Notes: generated by a model not told the origin, from the sequence alone. A DNA stretch of 45,448 nucleotides from Candidatus Protoclostridium stercorigallinarum (GCA_019113275.1 DXHS01000058.1:1-45448), one strand, 5' to 3'; positions 33,158 to 44,779 are shown, counted from the stretch's first letter. Numbers and translations are program-made.

Positions 33158-35566
33158 TTAATCTATCTTTTTCCTGCGCCGCAGGTAAACTGTCACGAGC
33201 ACTATCAGGAATACCGCTACGACTCCCGCTACTACGAACATGACTATCTGGTACCGGCCCGCTTCCGTCAGTATGACTTCGCCGGTGAGCACATAGCAGT
33301 CGCGCACGGTGCCGTTTTCGTCTTTATAGCGGATATGCGTGTATTCTTCCGACTTCGTGTAATCGCCGACTATCTCCACTTTCGTGCGGTCGGCGACGAG
33401 GTCGCCGTTTTCGACATACTCGCCGCTCACTATCGCATAACACTTGGCGCTCACGCCGTCGTCCGCACGTATCTCGCCGTTGATATCGGGCTCCGTCTGG
33501 TCGCCGCTCACGAGCGAAAGGGTGGATACTTTCATGTATCCGTCCAGCGTTATGTTCTTGTCGCTCGCGTCCGCCCAGACGACGCGGTACCACGATCCGC
33601 CTTTCGCGTCCTTATATCCTTTCACGAAGGGCGCTACCGTGAATTCGTTGTAGTCGCTGTCCGTATCTATGGTGGATGATTCGAGCACGGGTGCCTCTTC
33701 CGAGGGGTATTTGTATATCGGGCTTACTATATAAACATATCTGCGCAGATCGGGACCGTATTCGGCAATGGTCTCTTCTTCCGTCATGTAATCGCACCTT
33801 TCGACCGCGTTGACGTTTATGTAACCGATCGCGCTGCCTTCTTCTGCGGATTCGGCTATCGCCAGATAGTAATCGGTATCTTCGTAGCGGGCGACAAGAG
33901 TGACATAAGTGCCTTTAGCTATCATTCCTGTATCCGAAGGCATTTCCGCGGGGCAGGGATATATCTCGGTATCCGTCGTGACGACCGCTATATCCGCGCG
34001 TTCGGAAGAGGGCGCGGGAGAGGAGTTAAACTTTTCGTCAGAGAAAGCCGTATATGCTTCTTTGTCCTCTTCGCCGTCGAGCATATCAGTTCCGGCATTT
34101 CCCGCCGGGATAACGTCGGTCGAGCGCGAGTGCAGCCCCACGGTGACGATATCTCCGAATCCCACCGCGTAACCGTCCGCGGCAAAGCTCACTTCGCTTA
34201 TCTCGAACGAATCGATGTCCGAAACGCCGAGTTTTTCGGATGTACTGCCGTCGGGGGAGTATTTGCTTATCTCTCCGCCCGAGAGGACGTAAACGTTGCC
34301 CGCTCTGTCCGCGTCTATATCCGTGCCCGCGGCGGCGGTGAACGAGCTTACCGCCGCATAGCCGCCGTTATCGCCTGCGGCGTAATGCGTTACGGTACCG
34401 TCCGTTCCGAGGGCGAGCACTCCGCCGTCCGGCGAAGGCGCTATCGCGGAGACGGAGGAGGCTATCGCCGTTCCGCCGTTCGCTTCGGTGAGGTCGCCGT
34501 TTTCGCCGAGAGCGTATACGATGTCTTTGTCCACCGCTTTTATGTCGAAGCAGATATCGGCGACTATGCCATTCGAAACGAACACTTCCGCGTCACGGCT
34601 AACGTTCACTATTTTATTGTCGCTTGCCGCGAATATTTCGCCGGTATAGCTTATCGCCGCGGCGTTAGGACTGTCCGCGGGGAGAGACGTCGTTTCGCCG
34701 TCGCGCATGACTGTCACCCTGTTGTTTCCCTTGTCCGCAAACGCCACGGTGTTCCTGCGGGATGAAACGGAGATGTGTCCGGACTTGCCGAGGACGGTCT
34801 CCGTAACGCTGCCGTCGTAAGAATGCACGCGCCCCGAGCGGGTGGTGAACAGCAGCTTGCCGCCGCTTGCCGCCATGGAAATGATGCCGCCGCGGGTATC
34901 GCAGCCGTCGGGCTGCTCGAGGGAATACAGCGTATAATCGGTGGCGTAATAAAACACGCCGTCCAGCACCGCGGACGCGGTCACGTTCCCGTCCGCGGGG
35001 AGTTCGACCGCGATCGTTTCGGTATTTCCGTCCGACCACTTTATAAGAGAGTATCTGCCGCCGCTCTCCGTCACTATATACAGCGCGTCGCCGTCCGCCG
35101 CCGCAGTCACCGCGTTCCCGGTCAGCCCTACGGAAAGGGGAGAGGAACTCTCCGCGTCCGTGCGCAGGGCAACGCCGTTTTCCGCGATCTCGTATATGCC
35201 AGCGCTGCCCGATGTGACGGCAACGACGTCGCTGCCGTAAAGGTATACCGCGCCGCCGAACGCAGCGAGTTTGTCCGCGCTTGCCGCTCCGCCGGGCGTG
35301 AACGTCTCGCCCGTGAATTTGCCGACGGCTCCGTCCGCGAGCGAGGATACTTCGCCGCTTTCATCGAGGACGTAGACGTTTTCGTCTTCCGCCGCTACGG
35401 CGAGAGGGGCGCTCATTATATAATCGTAAGAGAGTCCGGCTGCTCCCGTTGCGGCTTCCGCCGCGCTCGGGCGGGTGAGAGGCAGCGCAAGGAGCGCCGC
35501 CGTTGCCGTAAGAACGGCGATCGGTATGGCGATCAGACTCGTAAAAATTTTTCTTGCGTACCTCAT
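33158..35566 (-). CDS. Secreted membrane-anchored protein, probable beta-propeller plus SH3-like C-terminal region
   Basis: Signal-like N-terminus; repeated short beta segments (NVYVLDESGEVSSLADG, GNVYVLSGGEISKYSPDGS); C-term TM VVAGVVAVFLIVLVTVYLRRRKKID. Confidence 0.75.
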   Translation of the reverse strand: MRYARKIFTSLIAIPIAVLTATAALLALPLTRPSAAEAATGAAGLSYDYIMSAPLAVAAEDENVYVLDESGEVSSLADGAVGKFTGETFTPGGAASADKLAAFGGAVYLYGSDVVAVTSGSAGIYEIAENGVALRTDAESSSPLSVGLTGNAVTAAADGDALYIVTESGGRYSLIKWSDGNTETIAVELPADGNVTASAVLDGVFYYATDYTLYSLEQPDGCDTRGGIISMAASGGKLLFTTRSGRVHSYDGSVTETVLGKSGHISVSSRRNTVAFADKGNNRVTVMRDGETTSLPADSPNAAAISYTGEIFAASDNKIVNVSRDAEVFVSNGIVADICFDIKAVDKDIVYALGENGDLTEANGGTAIASSVSAIAPSPDGGVLALGTDGTVTHYAAGDNGGYAAVSSFTAAAGTDIDADRAGNVYVLSGGEISKYSPDGSTSEKLGVSDIDSFEISEVSFAADGYAVGFGDIVTVGLHSRSTDVIPAGNAGTDMLDGEEDKEAYTAFSDEKFNSSPAPSSERADIAVVTTDTEIYPCPAEMPSDTGMIAKGTYVTLVARYEDTDYYLAIAESAEEGSAIGYINVNAVERCDYMTEEETIAEYGPDLRRYVYIVSPIYKYPSEEAPVLESSTIDTDSDYNEFTVAPFVKGYKDAKGGSWYRVVWADASDKNITLDGYMKVSTLSLVSGDQTEPDINGEIRADDGVSAKCYAIVSGEYVENGDLVADRTKVEIVGDYTKSEEYTHIRYKDENGTVRDCYVLTGEVILTEAGRYQIVMFVVAGVVAVFLIVLVTVYLRRRKKID

Positions 35567-35645
35567 ATCAATAAATTATAGCACTTTGCAACGGCGGTTG
35601 TAAACGATTTAATAAATATTCTCTAAATTATTTTTCAAAAAGGTA

Positions 35646-35674
35646 TTTACAAACCGAATAAGTTGTGTTATAAT
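35646..35674 (+). promoter_or_regulatory. Promoter for ppx
   Basis: TTTACA-17 nt-TATAAT. Confidence 0.65.
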
Positions 35675-35724
35675 GTAACAGGTGACAATGTGTGATGGTA
35701 TAACGACAGGAAAGAAGGAGCTAT

Positions 35725-37251
35725 ATGGAAAAAATTGCCGTAATAGACATGGGCAGCAATCTTGCCAAGCTGATGCTCGCTTATGTGCTCGAGGATGGTC
35801 ATAACGACGGCCACTTCGTTGTGTTCGACGAATTGCAGGAACAGGTAAGACTCGGACAGGATATGGAACGCGACGGATACATCAAGCCTTCGCGTATCGC
35901 GCAAGCCGTCAAAACGCTTAAAATGTTCAAAAAACTGTGCGATACGAACAATGTGGACAAGGTCTATGCCATCGCCACCAACGCCGTCCGCCGCGCAAAG
36001 AACCAGAAGAGCTTTCTCGAGGAAGTGAACGCTACGTGCGGATTCAAGCTGAGAGTGCTTTCCGAAGAGGAAGAGACTCAGCTCATTTACCACGGAGTCA
36101 TAAACTCGCTGGATATACCCAAGGGAGTGATAATAGACATCAGCGGGAGCAGCTTCCAGCTCGTGCAGTATAACAGGCGCAACATCCTCAACCGCACGAC
36201 GCTGCCTTTCGGCGCGATAACCCTCAGCGATCTGTTCAACGACGGGAACACTCCTCCCGAGCGCGTGTCCGAACTTATCGAAGAGTACATCGGCAACCAG
36301 CTCGCGGAGATCCCGTGGCTCAAAGAGATAGAACCCGACGTGCAGCTGATAGGCGTGGGCGGGTCTTTCCGCAACCTCGCGACGATAAGCCAGAGGCTGC
36401 GCCGTTATCCGCTGTCCGCGATACACAATTACTCCATAAGCAAAGAGGAGTTCCTCAATATTTACGACACCATACGCGTCCTGCCCGTGGACAAGCGCGC
36501 CAAGATAAAGGGTCTCAACGAAGAGCGGGCGGACATATTCGTTTCCGCGCTCGCCGGAATGAAATCCTTCTTCGACAGCACCAATTTCGCAAACGTGGTC
36601 GTATCCGCGTCGGGTATCCGCGAAGGTATAATGTTCAATCACGCCGTGCCTACTACGCTGGAAAAGCCGATAAGCGATATCGTCGCGCACTCGGTATATA
36701 CCCAGCTGTACTACTGCGACCAAAACATAAAGCACTGCGAGCAGGTGTGCAATCTTTCCATCATGCTGTATAAGCAGCTGCGCGTGCTGCACAAGCTGCC
36801 GAGGATGTATGTGAAGGTGCTGCGCGTTGCGGCTCTCATGCACGATATCGGAGTGCGCCTCAAATATTACGCTCACAACAAGCATTCCTTCTATTTCATA
36901 CTCAACTCCACTCTTTACGGGCTTTCGCACCGCGACATGGTGCTCGCGGCGTTCGTGGCTCTCGGGCATCATCCGTCCGAGTTCAACATGCAGGAGTGGA
37001 ACAAGTATAAGGACATAGTGCAGGAAGAAGATCTTGCGGCGGTCATGAAGTTGTCCGTCATCCTGCGCATAGCCGAGTCGCTCGACCGTTCCATGAGCGG
37101 CGGCATAAAGTCGATCAACTGCGACGTTCTCGGTGACTCCGTCATCATGAAGACGGAAGCGGAAGGGGATTGCACGCTGGAGATAAAGGACGCGCTCACG
37201 GCGCGTGCGGAATTCGCCAAGGCGTACAAAAAGAATCTCGATATACTTTGA
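35725..37251 (+). CDS. ppx: Ppx/GppA phosphatase family protein with HD region
   Basis: IAVIDMGSNLAKLMLA, IATNAVRRAKN, GVIIDISGSSFQLV; C-term RVAALMHDIGVRL, ALGHHPSE. Confidence 0.9.
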   Translation: MEKIAVIDMGSNLAKLMLAYVLEDGHNDGHFVVFDELQEQVRLGQDMERDGYIKPSRIAQAVKTLKMFKKLCDTNNVDKVYAIATNAVRRAKNQKSFLEEVNATCGFKLRVLSEEEETQLIYHGVINSLDIPKGVIIDISGSSFQLVQYNRRNILNRTTLPFGAITLSDLFNDGNTPPERVSELIEEYIGNQLAEIPWLKEIEPDVQLIGVGGSFRNLATISQRLRRYPLSAIHNYSISKEEFLNIYDTIRVLPVDKRAKIKGLNEERADIFVSALAGMKSFFDSTNFANVVVSASGIREGIMFNHAVPTTLEKPISDIVAHSVYTQLYYCDQNIKHCEQVCNLSIMLYKQLRVLHKLPRMYVKVLRVAALMHDIGVRLKYYAHNKHSFYFILNSTLYGLSHRDMVLAAFVALGHHPSEFNMQEWNKYKDIVQEEDLAAVMKLSVILRIAESLDRSMSGGIKSINCDVLGDSVIMKTEAEGDCTLEIKDALTARAEFAKAYKKNLDIL

Positions 37252-37802
37252 TGAAGATCATACTTGCGTCCGCGTCTCCGCGCAGGGCGGAGCTCATCCG
37301 CAAACTCGGCGCAGACGTAGCCGTTGTCCCTTCGGATGCGGAAGAGGTGACTCTCGCGGGAGCGGAGGAGACCGCGGTCGAAAACGCAAAACGCAAAGCG
37401 CTCTCCGTGCCTGCCGAAGGCGGCGTGGTGCTGGGAGCGGACACCGTGGTAGCGTCCGCGGATAACAGACCGCTCGGCAAGCCGCACTCGGAAGAGGAGG
37501 CTTTTGCCATGTTAAGGGAGCTGTGCGGGCGCACTCACGAGGTCGTTACCGCCGTATGCCTGACGGACGGGAAAAAGACCGTCGAGGGCAGGGAAAAGAC
37601 TAAAGTCACTTTTTCCGCGGCAGACGACGAAGCGCTGCGCGCATACATAGCCACAGGAAAGCCGTTCGATAAGGCGGGCGGTTACGGCTTACAGGACAAG
37701 GAGATCGCTCCGCTCGTAGCAAAAGTGGAAGGCGACCGCGATAACGTTATCGGCTTGCCCGTATCGCTGGTAAGCAGATTACTGAGGGAGAATTTTTTAT
37801 GA
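37251..37802 (+). CDS. maf: Maf family nucleotide pyrophosphatase
   Basis: ILASASPRRAELIRKLG, VLGADTVV, FDKAGGYGLQDK. Confidence 0.95.
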   Translation: MKIILASASPRRAELIRKLGADVAVVPSDAEEVTLAGAEETAVENAKRKALSVPAEGGVVLGADTVVASADNRPLGKPHSEEEAFAMLRELCGRTHEVVTAVCLTDGKKTVEGREKTKVTFSAADDEALRAYIATGKPFDKAGGYGLQDKEIAPLVAKVEGDRDNVIGLPVSLVSRLLRENFL

Positions 37803-38809
37803 CGGAAGAGCTTGCGATATCGCTCGGAACATCCAACACGTCCATATTCATGCCGGGCAACGGTATCGTTCTTTGCGAGCCGTCCGTGGTCGCGTACAGC
37901 GGCGATCCCGCCGCGCGCCGCATAAAGGCGGTAGGCAAGGAAGCCGCGGCGATGGAAGGCAGGACGTCGGACAGGATAACCGTCATCCGTCCGCTCGAAG
38001 ACGGACTCATCTCGGACGCGGATGCCTGCCGCGACATGCTGAACGCATTCCTTCTCAAAGTGGTCCGCCCGGGCGTGTTCGGTCCGCGTATCCGCGCGAT
38101 CGTAGGTGTACCGGTGGGGCTGTCCATGGAAGAGCGCCGCATTTACGACGACGTGCTGGCAAAGGTGGGCGTGACCCATGCGATAATGATAGAAAACGCC
38201 ATTCTCGCCGCCATCGGCGCGGGAATGCCCGTACATACGCACAAAAGCGGACTGATAGCGGATATAGGCGGCGGTATGACGGAGATAGCTGTCATATCGC
38301 TCGGCGCCATCGTGAACGGCTGCTCGATAAACGTCGGCGGAGACATGATGGACAAAGCTCTCCGCGATTTCATCATGGGCAAATACGACCTCGACGTCGG
38401 TACGGAAACGATAAAGCGTATCAAAAGCCGTATCGGCAGTCTGTATTCCAATGACAAAACGGGGCTGCAGGTCTCAGGAACGGATATATCCGCTCGCTCA
38501 CCCGCGAATTTCCGCGTCAAAGCGACGGACGTCATGGAAGCGCTCATGCCGTATTACCTGCGCATAGCGGACGCGATAGACAGCATCCTTCAGGTGCTCC
38601 CTCCCGAAACGTCCGCGGATATAGGCGGCGACGGTATACACGTAACGGGCGGCGCGAGCAAGATACTCGGGCTGGATAAGCTGTTCTTCGGCAAGCTCAA
38701 TCTTCCCGTCATCGTGCACGACGACGCCGAATACGCCACCGTGCTCGGCGGCGGCAAATTGTTGGAGAATTCCGTACTGCTCGGCGAAGTGCTGGGCACG
38801 CGGCAGTGA
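37799..38809 (+). CDS. mreB: MreB/Mbl-like rod-shape actin homologue
   Basis: SLGTSNTSIFMPGNGIVLCEPSVVA, RPLEDGLISDADA, LIADIGGGMTEIAVISLG. Confidence 0.88.
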   Translation: MTEELAISLGTSNTSIFMPGNGIVLCEPSVVAYSGDPAARRIKAVGKEAAAMEGRTSDRITVIRPLEDGLISDADACRDMLNAFLLKVVRPGVFGPRIRAIVGVPVGLSMEERRIYDDVLAKVGVTHAIMIENAILAAIGAGMPVHTHKSGLIADIGGGMTEIAVISLGAIVNGCSINVGGDMMDKALRDFIMGKYDLDVGTETIKRIKSRIGSLYSNDKTGLQVSGTDISARSPANFRVKATDVMEALMPYYLRIADAIDSILQVLPPETSADIGGDGIHVTGGASKILGLDKLFFGKLNLPVIVHDDAEYATVLGGGKLLENSVLLGEVLGTRQ

Positions 38810-38826
38810 CCGCGAAAGGGGGAAAC

Positions 38827-39318
38827 ATGACTGTACGCGACATCAAACTCAAAGAGATCGTTCCGGATATGGAACGCCGTTGCAAAAAGCTGCATACGCT
38901 GAGCAATGTTTTTCGCGTGCTCGTATTGCTCATCATCCCGGCGATCCCGGCGATGATCATACTTTCCAAATACGGCTATTGCATGATGCTTTGCCGCATC
39001 ATAAACGCCGTAAGGATGCGGGACAGCACTCCGCTCATCACGGTGTTCGGCTACGCGCCCAACGCCGCCGATGCCGCCCGCAAACTTATCGAAACGGGCA
39101 ATCTCCCCGGGTACAAGCTGGTGGCGGACGCCGTTCTCGTGCGCGAGGACATCGACATGAGCGACGAGCAGGCGATCGAAGAGTATTCGGCTTACTTCAA
39201 CGCTTATGCCGCCGCAACGGCGGGGCTCACTCCCGAAACGATGCCCGAACCCATGAAGCTCGCGTCGAAAATGCGGTCCGAAGTTCCCGTATCCGCAGAC
39301 GACAAGCCGATAGAGTGA
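38827..39318 (+). CDS. Hypothetical single-TM protein downstream of mreB
   Basis: ORF 38806-39318, likely start MTVRDIKLKE; hydrophobic FRVLVLLIIPAIPAMIIL. Confidence 0.65.
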   Translation: MTVRDIKLKEIVPDMERRCKKLHTLSNVFRVLVLLIIPAIPAMIILSKYGYCMMLCRIINAVRMRDSTPLITVFGYAPNAADAARKLIETGNLPGYKLVADAVLVREDIDMSDEQAIEEYSAYFNAYAAATAGLTPETMPEPMKLASKMRSEVPVSADDKPIE

Positions 39319-39416
39319 CGACGGATTTAAGCGGGACGAGGCAGACGACAGAAGTACGCTTCGGCGCAAAGTCAGATATAAAGAAAGCGATATTAAGTAT
39401 ATAGAAAGCGATATTG

Positions 39417-39442
39417 AGAAAGACGGATCTGTCCGTCTTTCT
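39417..39442 (+). terminator. Intrinsic terminator
   Basis: AGAAAGACGGA-tctg-TCCGTCTTTCT followed by TTTTT. Confidence 0.85.
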
Positions 39443-39516
39443 TTTTACGTTAAAAGCTCATTTGCGGCAATAACGCTCATATTGCGACAGCCGCGGTGTG
39501 CTAATATATACGGGAT

Positions 39517-40305
39517 ATGGCGAGGACTTTTGTGGTGACAAGCGGAAAAGGCGGGGTGGGCAAGACTACGCTCACGGCGTCTCTCGGCAGGGCGTTCGCT
39601 TCGATGGGCGAAAAGACCGTCGCGCTCGACGCCGACCTCGGCTTGAACAATCTCGACGTCCTTCTCGGCATAGATTCGCGCATAGTTTACGACATAGTGG
39701 ACGTCGCCGAGGGTAAGTGCCGCATGAAGCAGGCGCTCGTGCGCGACACCGACGAACCCGAACTGTACGTCCTTCCCGGGGCGCACAGTTACGACCGGAC
39801 GGCTATAGACGCGCAGAGTATGCGCGAGATAGTGGGGCGTTTGGCGCGCAGCTTCGATATAGTCCTTGTTGACTGTCCCGCGGGGATAGAGGCGGGGTTC
39901 AGGCGGGCGGTCGGCGCGTGCGACGAAGCCGTGCTCGTCACGACACCGCATATCAGCAGCGTGCGCGACGCCGAAACGGTGCTCACGCTTCTCAGGCAGA
40001 ACGGGATGACGCATATCTACACCGCGGTCAACCGCGTGCGCGGCGACCTCGTGCTCTCGGGGGAAATGCTTTCTCGCTGCGACGTGGAACGCCTTCTCGG
40101 CACGGAAGTGTACGGCATGATCCCCGAGGACGACGGCATGAATCTGATGAGCAATTCGTTCGATCAAGGCTTGAGCGCGGGGCAGTCCGCGTGCGCGGCT
40201 CTTGCGCGCGGTATATTGTCGGGTTCGCCCGAGGTGTTCGATCTTACGAAAAAGTACCGCGGTCTGTTCGGCGGTTTGAAAAGGAGGATGAAACGCAGGC
40301 TGTGA
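39517..40305 (+). CDS. minD: Septum site-determining protein MinD
   Basis: TFVVTSGKGGVGKTTLTASLGRAFA, LDADLGLNNLDVLLGI, VLVDCPAGIEAGF. Confidence 0.95.
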   Translation: MARTFVVTSGKGGVGKTTLTASLGRAFASMGEKTVALDADLGLNNLDVLLGIDSRIVYDIVDVAEGKCRMKQALVRDTDEPELYVLPGAHSYDRTAIDAQSMREIVGRLARSFDIVLVDCPAGIEAGFRRAVGACDEAVLVTTPHISSVRDAETVLTLLRQNGMTHIYTAVNRVRGDLVLSGEMLSRCDVERLLGTEVYGMIPEDDGMNLMSNSFDQGLSAGQSACAALARGILSGSPEVFDLTKKYRGLFGGLKRRMKRRL

Positions 40306-40550
40306 AAACGGACGTTTCGGAAAGGCTTAAAAGATATCTGCTCGGGGCAAAGGTGAAGTCCATGACTTCGCTTCTTGCGCTGCTTAAAAGCGATCTGCGC
40401 AAAATGCTCTCCGATTATATGTCGCTCACGGGGGATATGACCGTGACCGCGGACATAAACGACGAGGGAAGCGAGGTATTATTTCATATCGATTTTCGTG
40501 CGGATGAGGTATACGACGCCGGAGAATTGATGGAAACGGACTCGATTTGA
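40302..40550 (+). CDS. minE: MinE-like cell division topological specificity factor
   Basis: GTG start overlapping minD stop; LLALLKSDLRKMLSDYMSLTGDMTVTADINDEGSEVLFHIDF. Confidence 0.75.
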   Translation: MKTDVSERLKRYLLGAKVKSMTSLLALLKSDLRKMLSDYMSLTGDMTVTADINDEGSEVLFHIDFRADEVYDAGELMETDSI

Positions 40551-40596
40551 CGCGTAAATGCATAATATGTCAGACATAGTACGCATATATTAGCCT

Positions 40597-41466
40597 ATGA
40601 AAAGGCGAAAAAAGTCGGAAGAAGGCGGCTTGACGATATCGCCGCTCGTCCCCGCAGCCGTGCTTGCTCTCGTGCTGTTCGGGCACGGGATCCGACTGCT
40701 TGCATACGCGGCGGTGCTTTTGCCGCACGAGTTCGCGCATGCATATGCGGCGGAAAAGCTCGGGTATAAAGCGAAAAGCATACATATCGCGCCGTACGGC
40801 GTCGCGCTCGAACGCGAAAAAGGGTATGTCCGACCGCTCGACGAGGTGAAGATCGCGCTCGCGGGTCCACTCGTCAACATATTCATGGCGGTAACGCTCG
40901 CCGCGCTGTGGTGGGTGTTCCCGCCGATATATTCGGGGACGAAGTATATTGCCGAAGCCTCGCTGTTTACGGCTGTCTTAAATCTGCTCCCGGTGTATCC
41001 TATGGACGGCGGCAGAGCGCTTCGCGGCGTAATAGAATACAGATCTTCGCGCAAGACAGCATGTGCTGTGTCACGCATAGTAGGTATTTGCGTGGGCGTG
41101 GCGGCAGTCGCGGGAGCGCTTGCACTCCTTGTTTCGGGAATCGGCCCCGCATTTGCCACGTTGGGTATATTCATACTCGCGTCGCTCGCGATGCCCGCGG
41201 CGGGAGAATACGGGAGGATATATGCGTTGGACGGTTTGAGCGGTAGACTGCGCAAAGGACTTCCCGTGCGGGAGATCATGGTAAGCAGCGAGTGCACTCT
41301 TTGCGAGCTGTTTTCCATGCTGCGCCCGGGCGCGTATACGCGTTTTGATGTATGCGACGGGCGTAAGGTCGTTTTTACGGTGGAGGAATGGCAGCTCGAA
41401 GAATTTATCCTGCGTTTTAGTTGTGACGATACGGTAATTTCTGTTGCAAAATCCGAAGCGATGTGA
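40597..41466 (+). CDS. M50 family site-2 metalloprotease, SpoIVFB-like
   Basis: LLPHEFAHAYAAEKLG (HExxH-type) and NLLPVYPMDGGRALRG. Confidence 0.9.
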   Translation: MKRRKKSEEGGLTISPLVPAAVLALVLFGHGIRLLAYAAVLLPHEFAHAYAAEKLGYKAKSIHIAPYGVALEREKGYVRPLDEVKIALAGPLVNIFMAVTLAALWWVFPPIYSGTKYIAEASLFTAVLNLLPVYPMDGGRALRGVIEYRSSRKTACAVSRIVGICVGVAAVAGALALLVSGIGPAFATLGIFILASLAMPAAGEYGRIYALDGLSGRLRKGLPVREIMVSSECTLCELFSMLRPGAYTRFDVCDGRKVVFTVEEWQLEEFILRFSCDDTVISVAKSEAM

Positions 41467-41472
41467 TATAAT
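41444..41472 (+). promoter_or_regulatory. Promoter inside end of M50 gene, driving rng
   Basis: TTGCAA-17 nt-TATAAT; ATG 10 nt after the -10. Confidence 0.6.
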
Positions 41473-41482
41473 CTTACAGGTT

Positions 41483-42991
41483 ATGACGACAAAGAATATG
41501 AAAAACATTATTTTAGTCGACAACGAGAAAAATTATACAACTGTAGGATTGATCGAAAACGGAAAGCTGAGCGAACTTTACAGCGAGTCGGCGGAAGAGC
41601 GGCAGACGTCCGGCAATATTTACAAGGGCAGAGTGACCGACGTCGTGGACGGTTTGCAGAGCGCGTTCGTGGATATAGGCTTGAGCCGCACGGGATTTTG
41701 GTATATCGACGAAACTCTCGACCATAAATCCGTGCTCGGAGAGCAGAACGCTTTGCCGCACAGGATATCCGCGAAGAAGGGCGATTACGTCATGGTGCAG
41801 GCGATAAAGGAAGGCACGGAGCTCAAAGGTCCCAAGCTGTCGTCCAATATCTCGATACCCGGGCATTTCGTCGTATATTTATACAATCTGCCGTTCGTGG
41901 GGGTGTCTAACAAGATCACGAGCCCCACGCTCAGGGACAAGCTGACCGAACTTCTTAAAGGGCTTGCGCCCGAGGGAGGCGGTTTTATCGCGCGCACGAA
42001 CTGTCTTACCGCCACGCGCGAAGAGATAGAGCAGGAAGCCAGATTCCTTATCAAAGCGGGAGAGCGCATACAGCAGCGTTGGGAAGAGACCGACGGCGTC
42101 GCGCTCATACATAACGAAGGCAATATACTTTACCGCACGATACGCGACATGCTTTCGGATACTACCGAGAGCATAGTCTGCAACAACGAGCGCATGGCGG
42201 AAGATATCCGTCAGATGGTGGAAGTGTTTTGCCCGTATTTCCGCGGTACCGTCGAGTTTTACGACAAGGAAGAGGACATATACGATTATTACGATATCGG
42301 CGAGGATATGTCCGTGATATATTCGCCGCGCGCCGAGCTGCCGAGCGGCGGCTTCCTGATGATAGAAAAGACGGAAGCGCTCACGGCGATAGACGTCAAT
42401 ACCGGCAAATTCATAGGCACGGACAATCGCGAAGACACGGTATACCGCACCAATCTCGAGGCGGTCAAGGAGATCGCCCGTCAGCTGCGCCTGCGCAATA
42501 TAGGCGGGATAATAGTGGTCGATTTTATCGATATGGCGGATCCCGAGCATAAGATATCCGTGGTGGAGGCTATGAAGAACGAGCTGTTCTTCGACCGCGT
42601 CAAGACGCGCGTCCTCGATATGTCCGGACTCGGGCTCGTGGAGATAACGCGCAAAAAAGTGGGGAAGGAGCTGGGTTCGATCAGCCAGGGCAAGTGCCCT
42701 TATTGCGGCGGTACGGGATTTCTGCTCGTGGACGCCTACGTGTCGCGCCGCATAAAGTACAATCTCAAAAAGCTCTTCATGAACCACGACGTTTCCATCG
42801 CGCTTATTTTCGCTCATCCCGTGCTCGCCAAGCACATGATAGAGCACAAGGCGTTCTCTCAGGAGTGTTCTTCGGGCATCTGGTCGCATAAGCGTATTTA
42901 TGTGGTCCCCGACGAGTCCATGGATTTCGCCGCCTCCCGCGTCGTTTCCGGCATGGGCGGCGTCCCCTCCAACGCCGAACTGCTTACCTGA
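41483..42991 (+). CDS. rng: Ribonuclease E/G
   Basis: GNIYKGRVTDVVDGLQSAFVDIGLSRTGF S1 domain; GGFLMIEKTEALTAIDVNTGKF; CPYCGGTG. Confidence 0.95.
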   Translation: MTTKNMKNIILVDNEKNYTTVGLIENGKLSELYSESAEERQTSGNIYKGRVTDVVDGLQSAFVDIGLSRTGFWYIDETLDHKSVLGEQNALPHRISAKKGDYVMVQAIKEGTELKGPKLSSNISIPGHFVVYLYNLPFVGVSNKITSPTLRDKLTELLKGLAPEGGGFIARTNCLTATREEIEQEARFLIKAGERIQQRWEETDGVALIHNEGNILYRTIRDMLSDTTESIVCNNERMAEDIRQMVEVFCPYFRGTVEFYDKEEDIYDYYDIGEDMSVIYSPRAELPSGGFLMIEKTEALTAIDVNTGKFIGTDNREDTVYRTNLEAVKEIARQLRLRNIGGIIVVDFIDMADPEHKISVVEAMKNELFFDRVKTRVLDMSGLGLVEITRKKVGKELGSISQGKCPYCGGTGFLLVDAYVSRRIKYNLKKLFMNHDVSIALIFAHPVLAKHMIEHKAFSQECSSGIWSHKRIYVVPDESMDFAASRVVSGMGGVPSNAELLT

Positions 42992-43019
42992 ACCTGCTTT
43001 AAGTGTATAAACAAGAACG

Positions 43020-43052
43020 AAGGGGCTTTCCTTGAAAGGAAAACCCCTTCTT
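43020..43052. terminator. Intrinsic terminator between convergent rng and groEL
   Basis: AAGGGGCTTTCCTT-gaa-AGGAAAACCCCTT. Confidence 0.8.
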
Positions 43053-43129
43053 GACTTCCGTCCCGAATGAACTTATACAACAAAAAAGCGACAGCCTTTC
43101 GGCATGTCGCTTTTTGTTCGAGTTTGGGC

Positions 43130-44779
<1,650 letters not shown>

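Noticed and set aside
35668-36972. 434-aa minus ORF
   Set aside because: Antisense to ppx; no domain support.
39380-39420. Two copies of GAAAGCGATATT before the terminator
   Set aside because: Only two short copies in AT-richer intergenic DNA; too weak to interpret.
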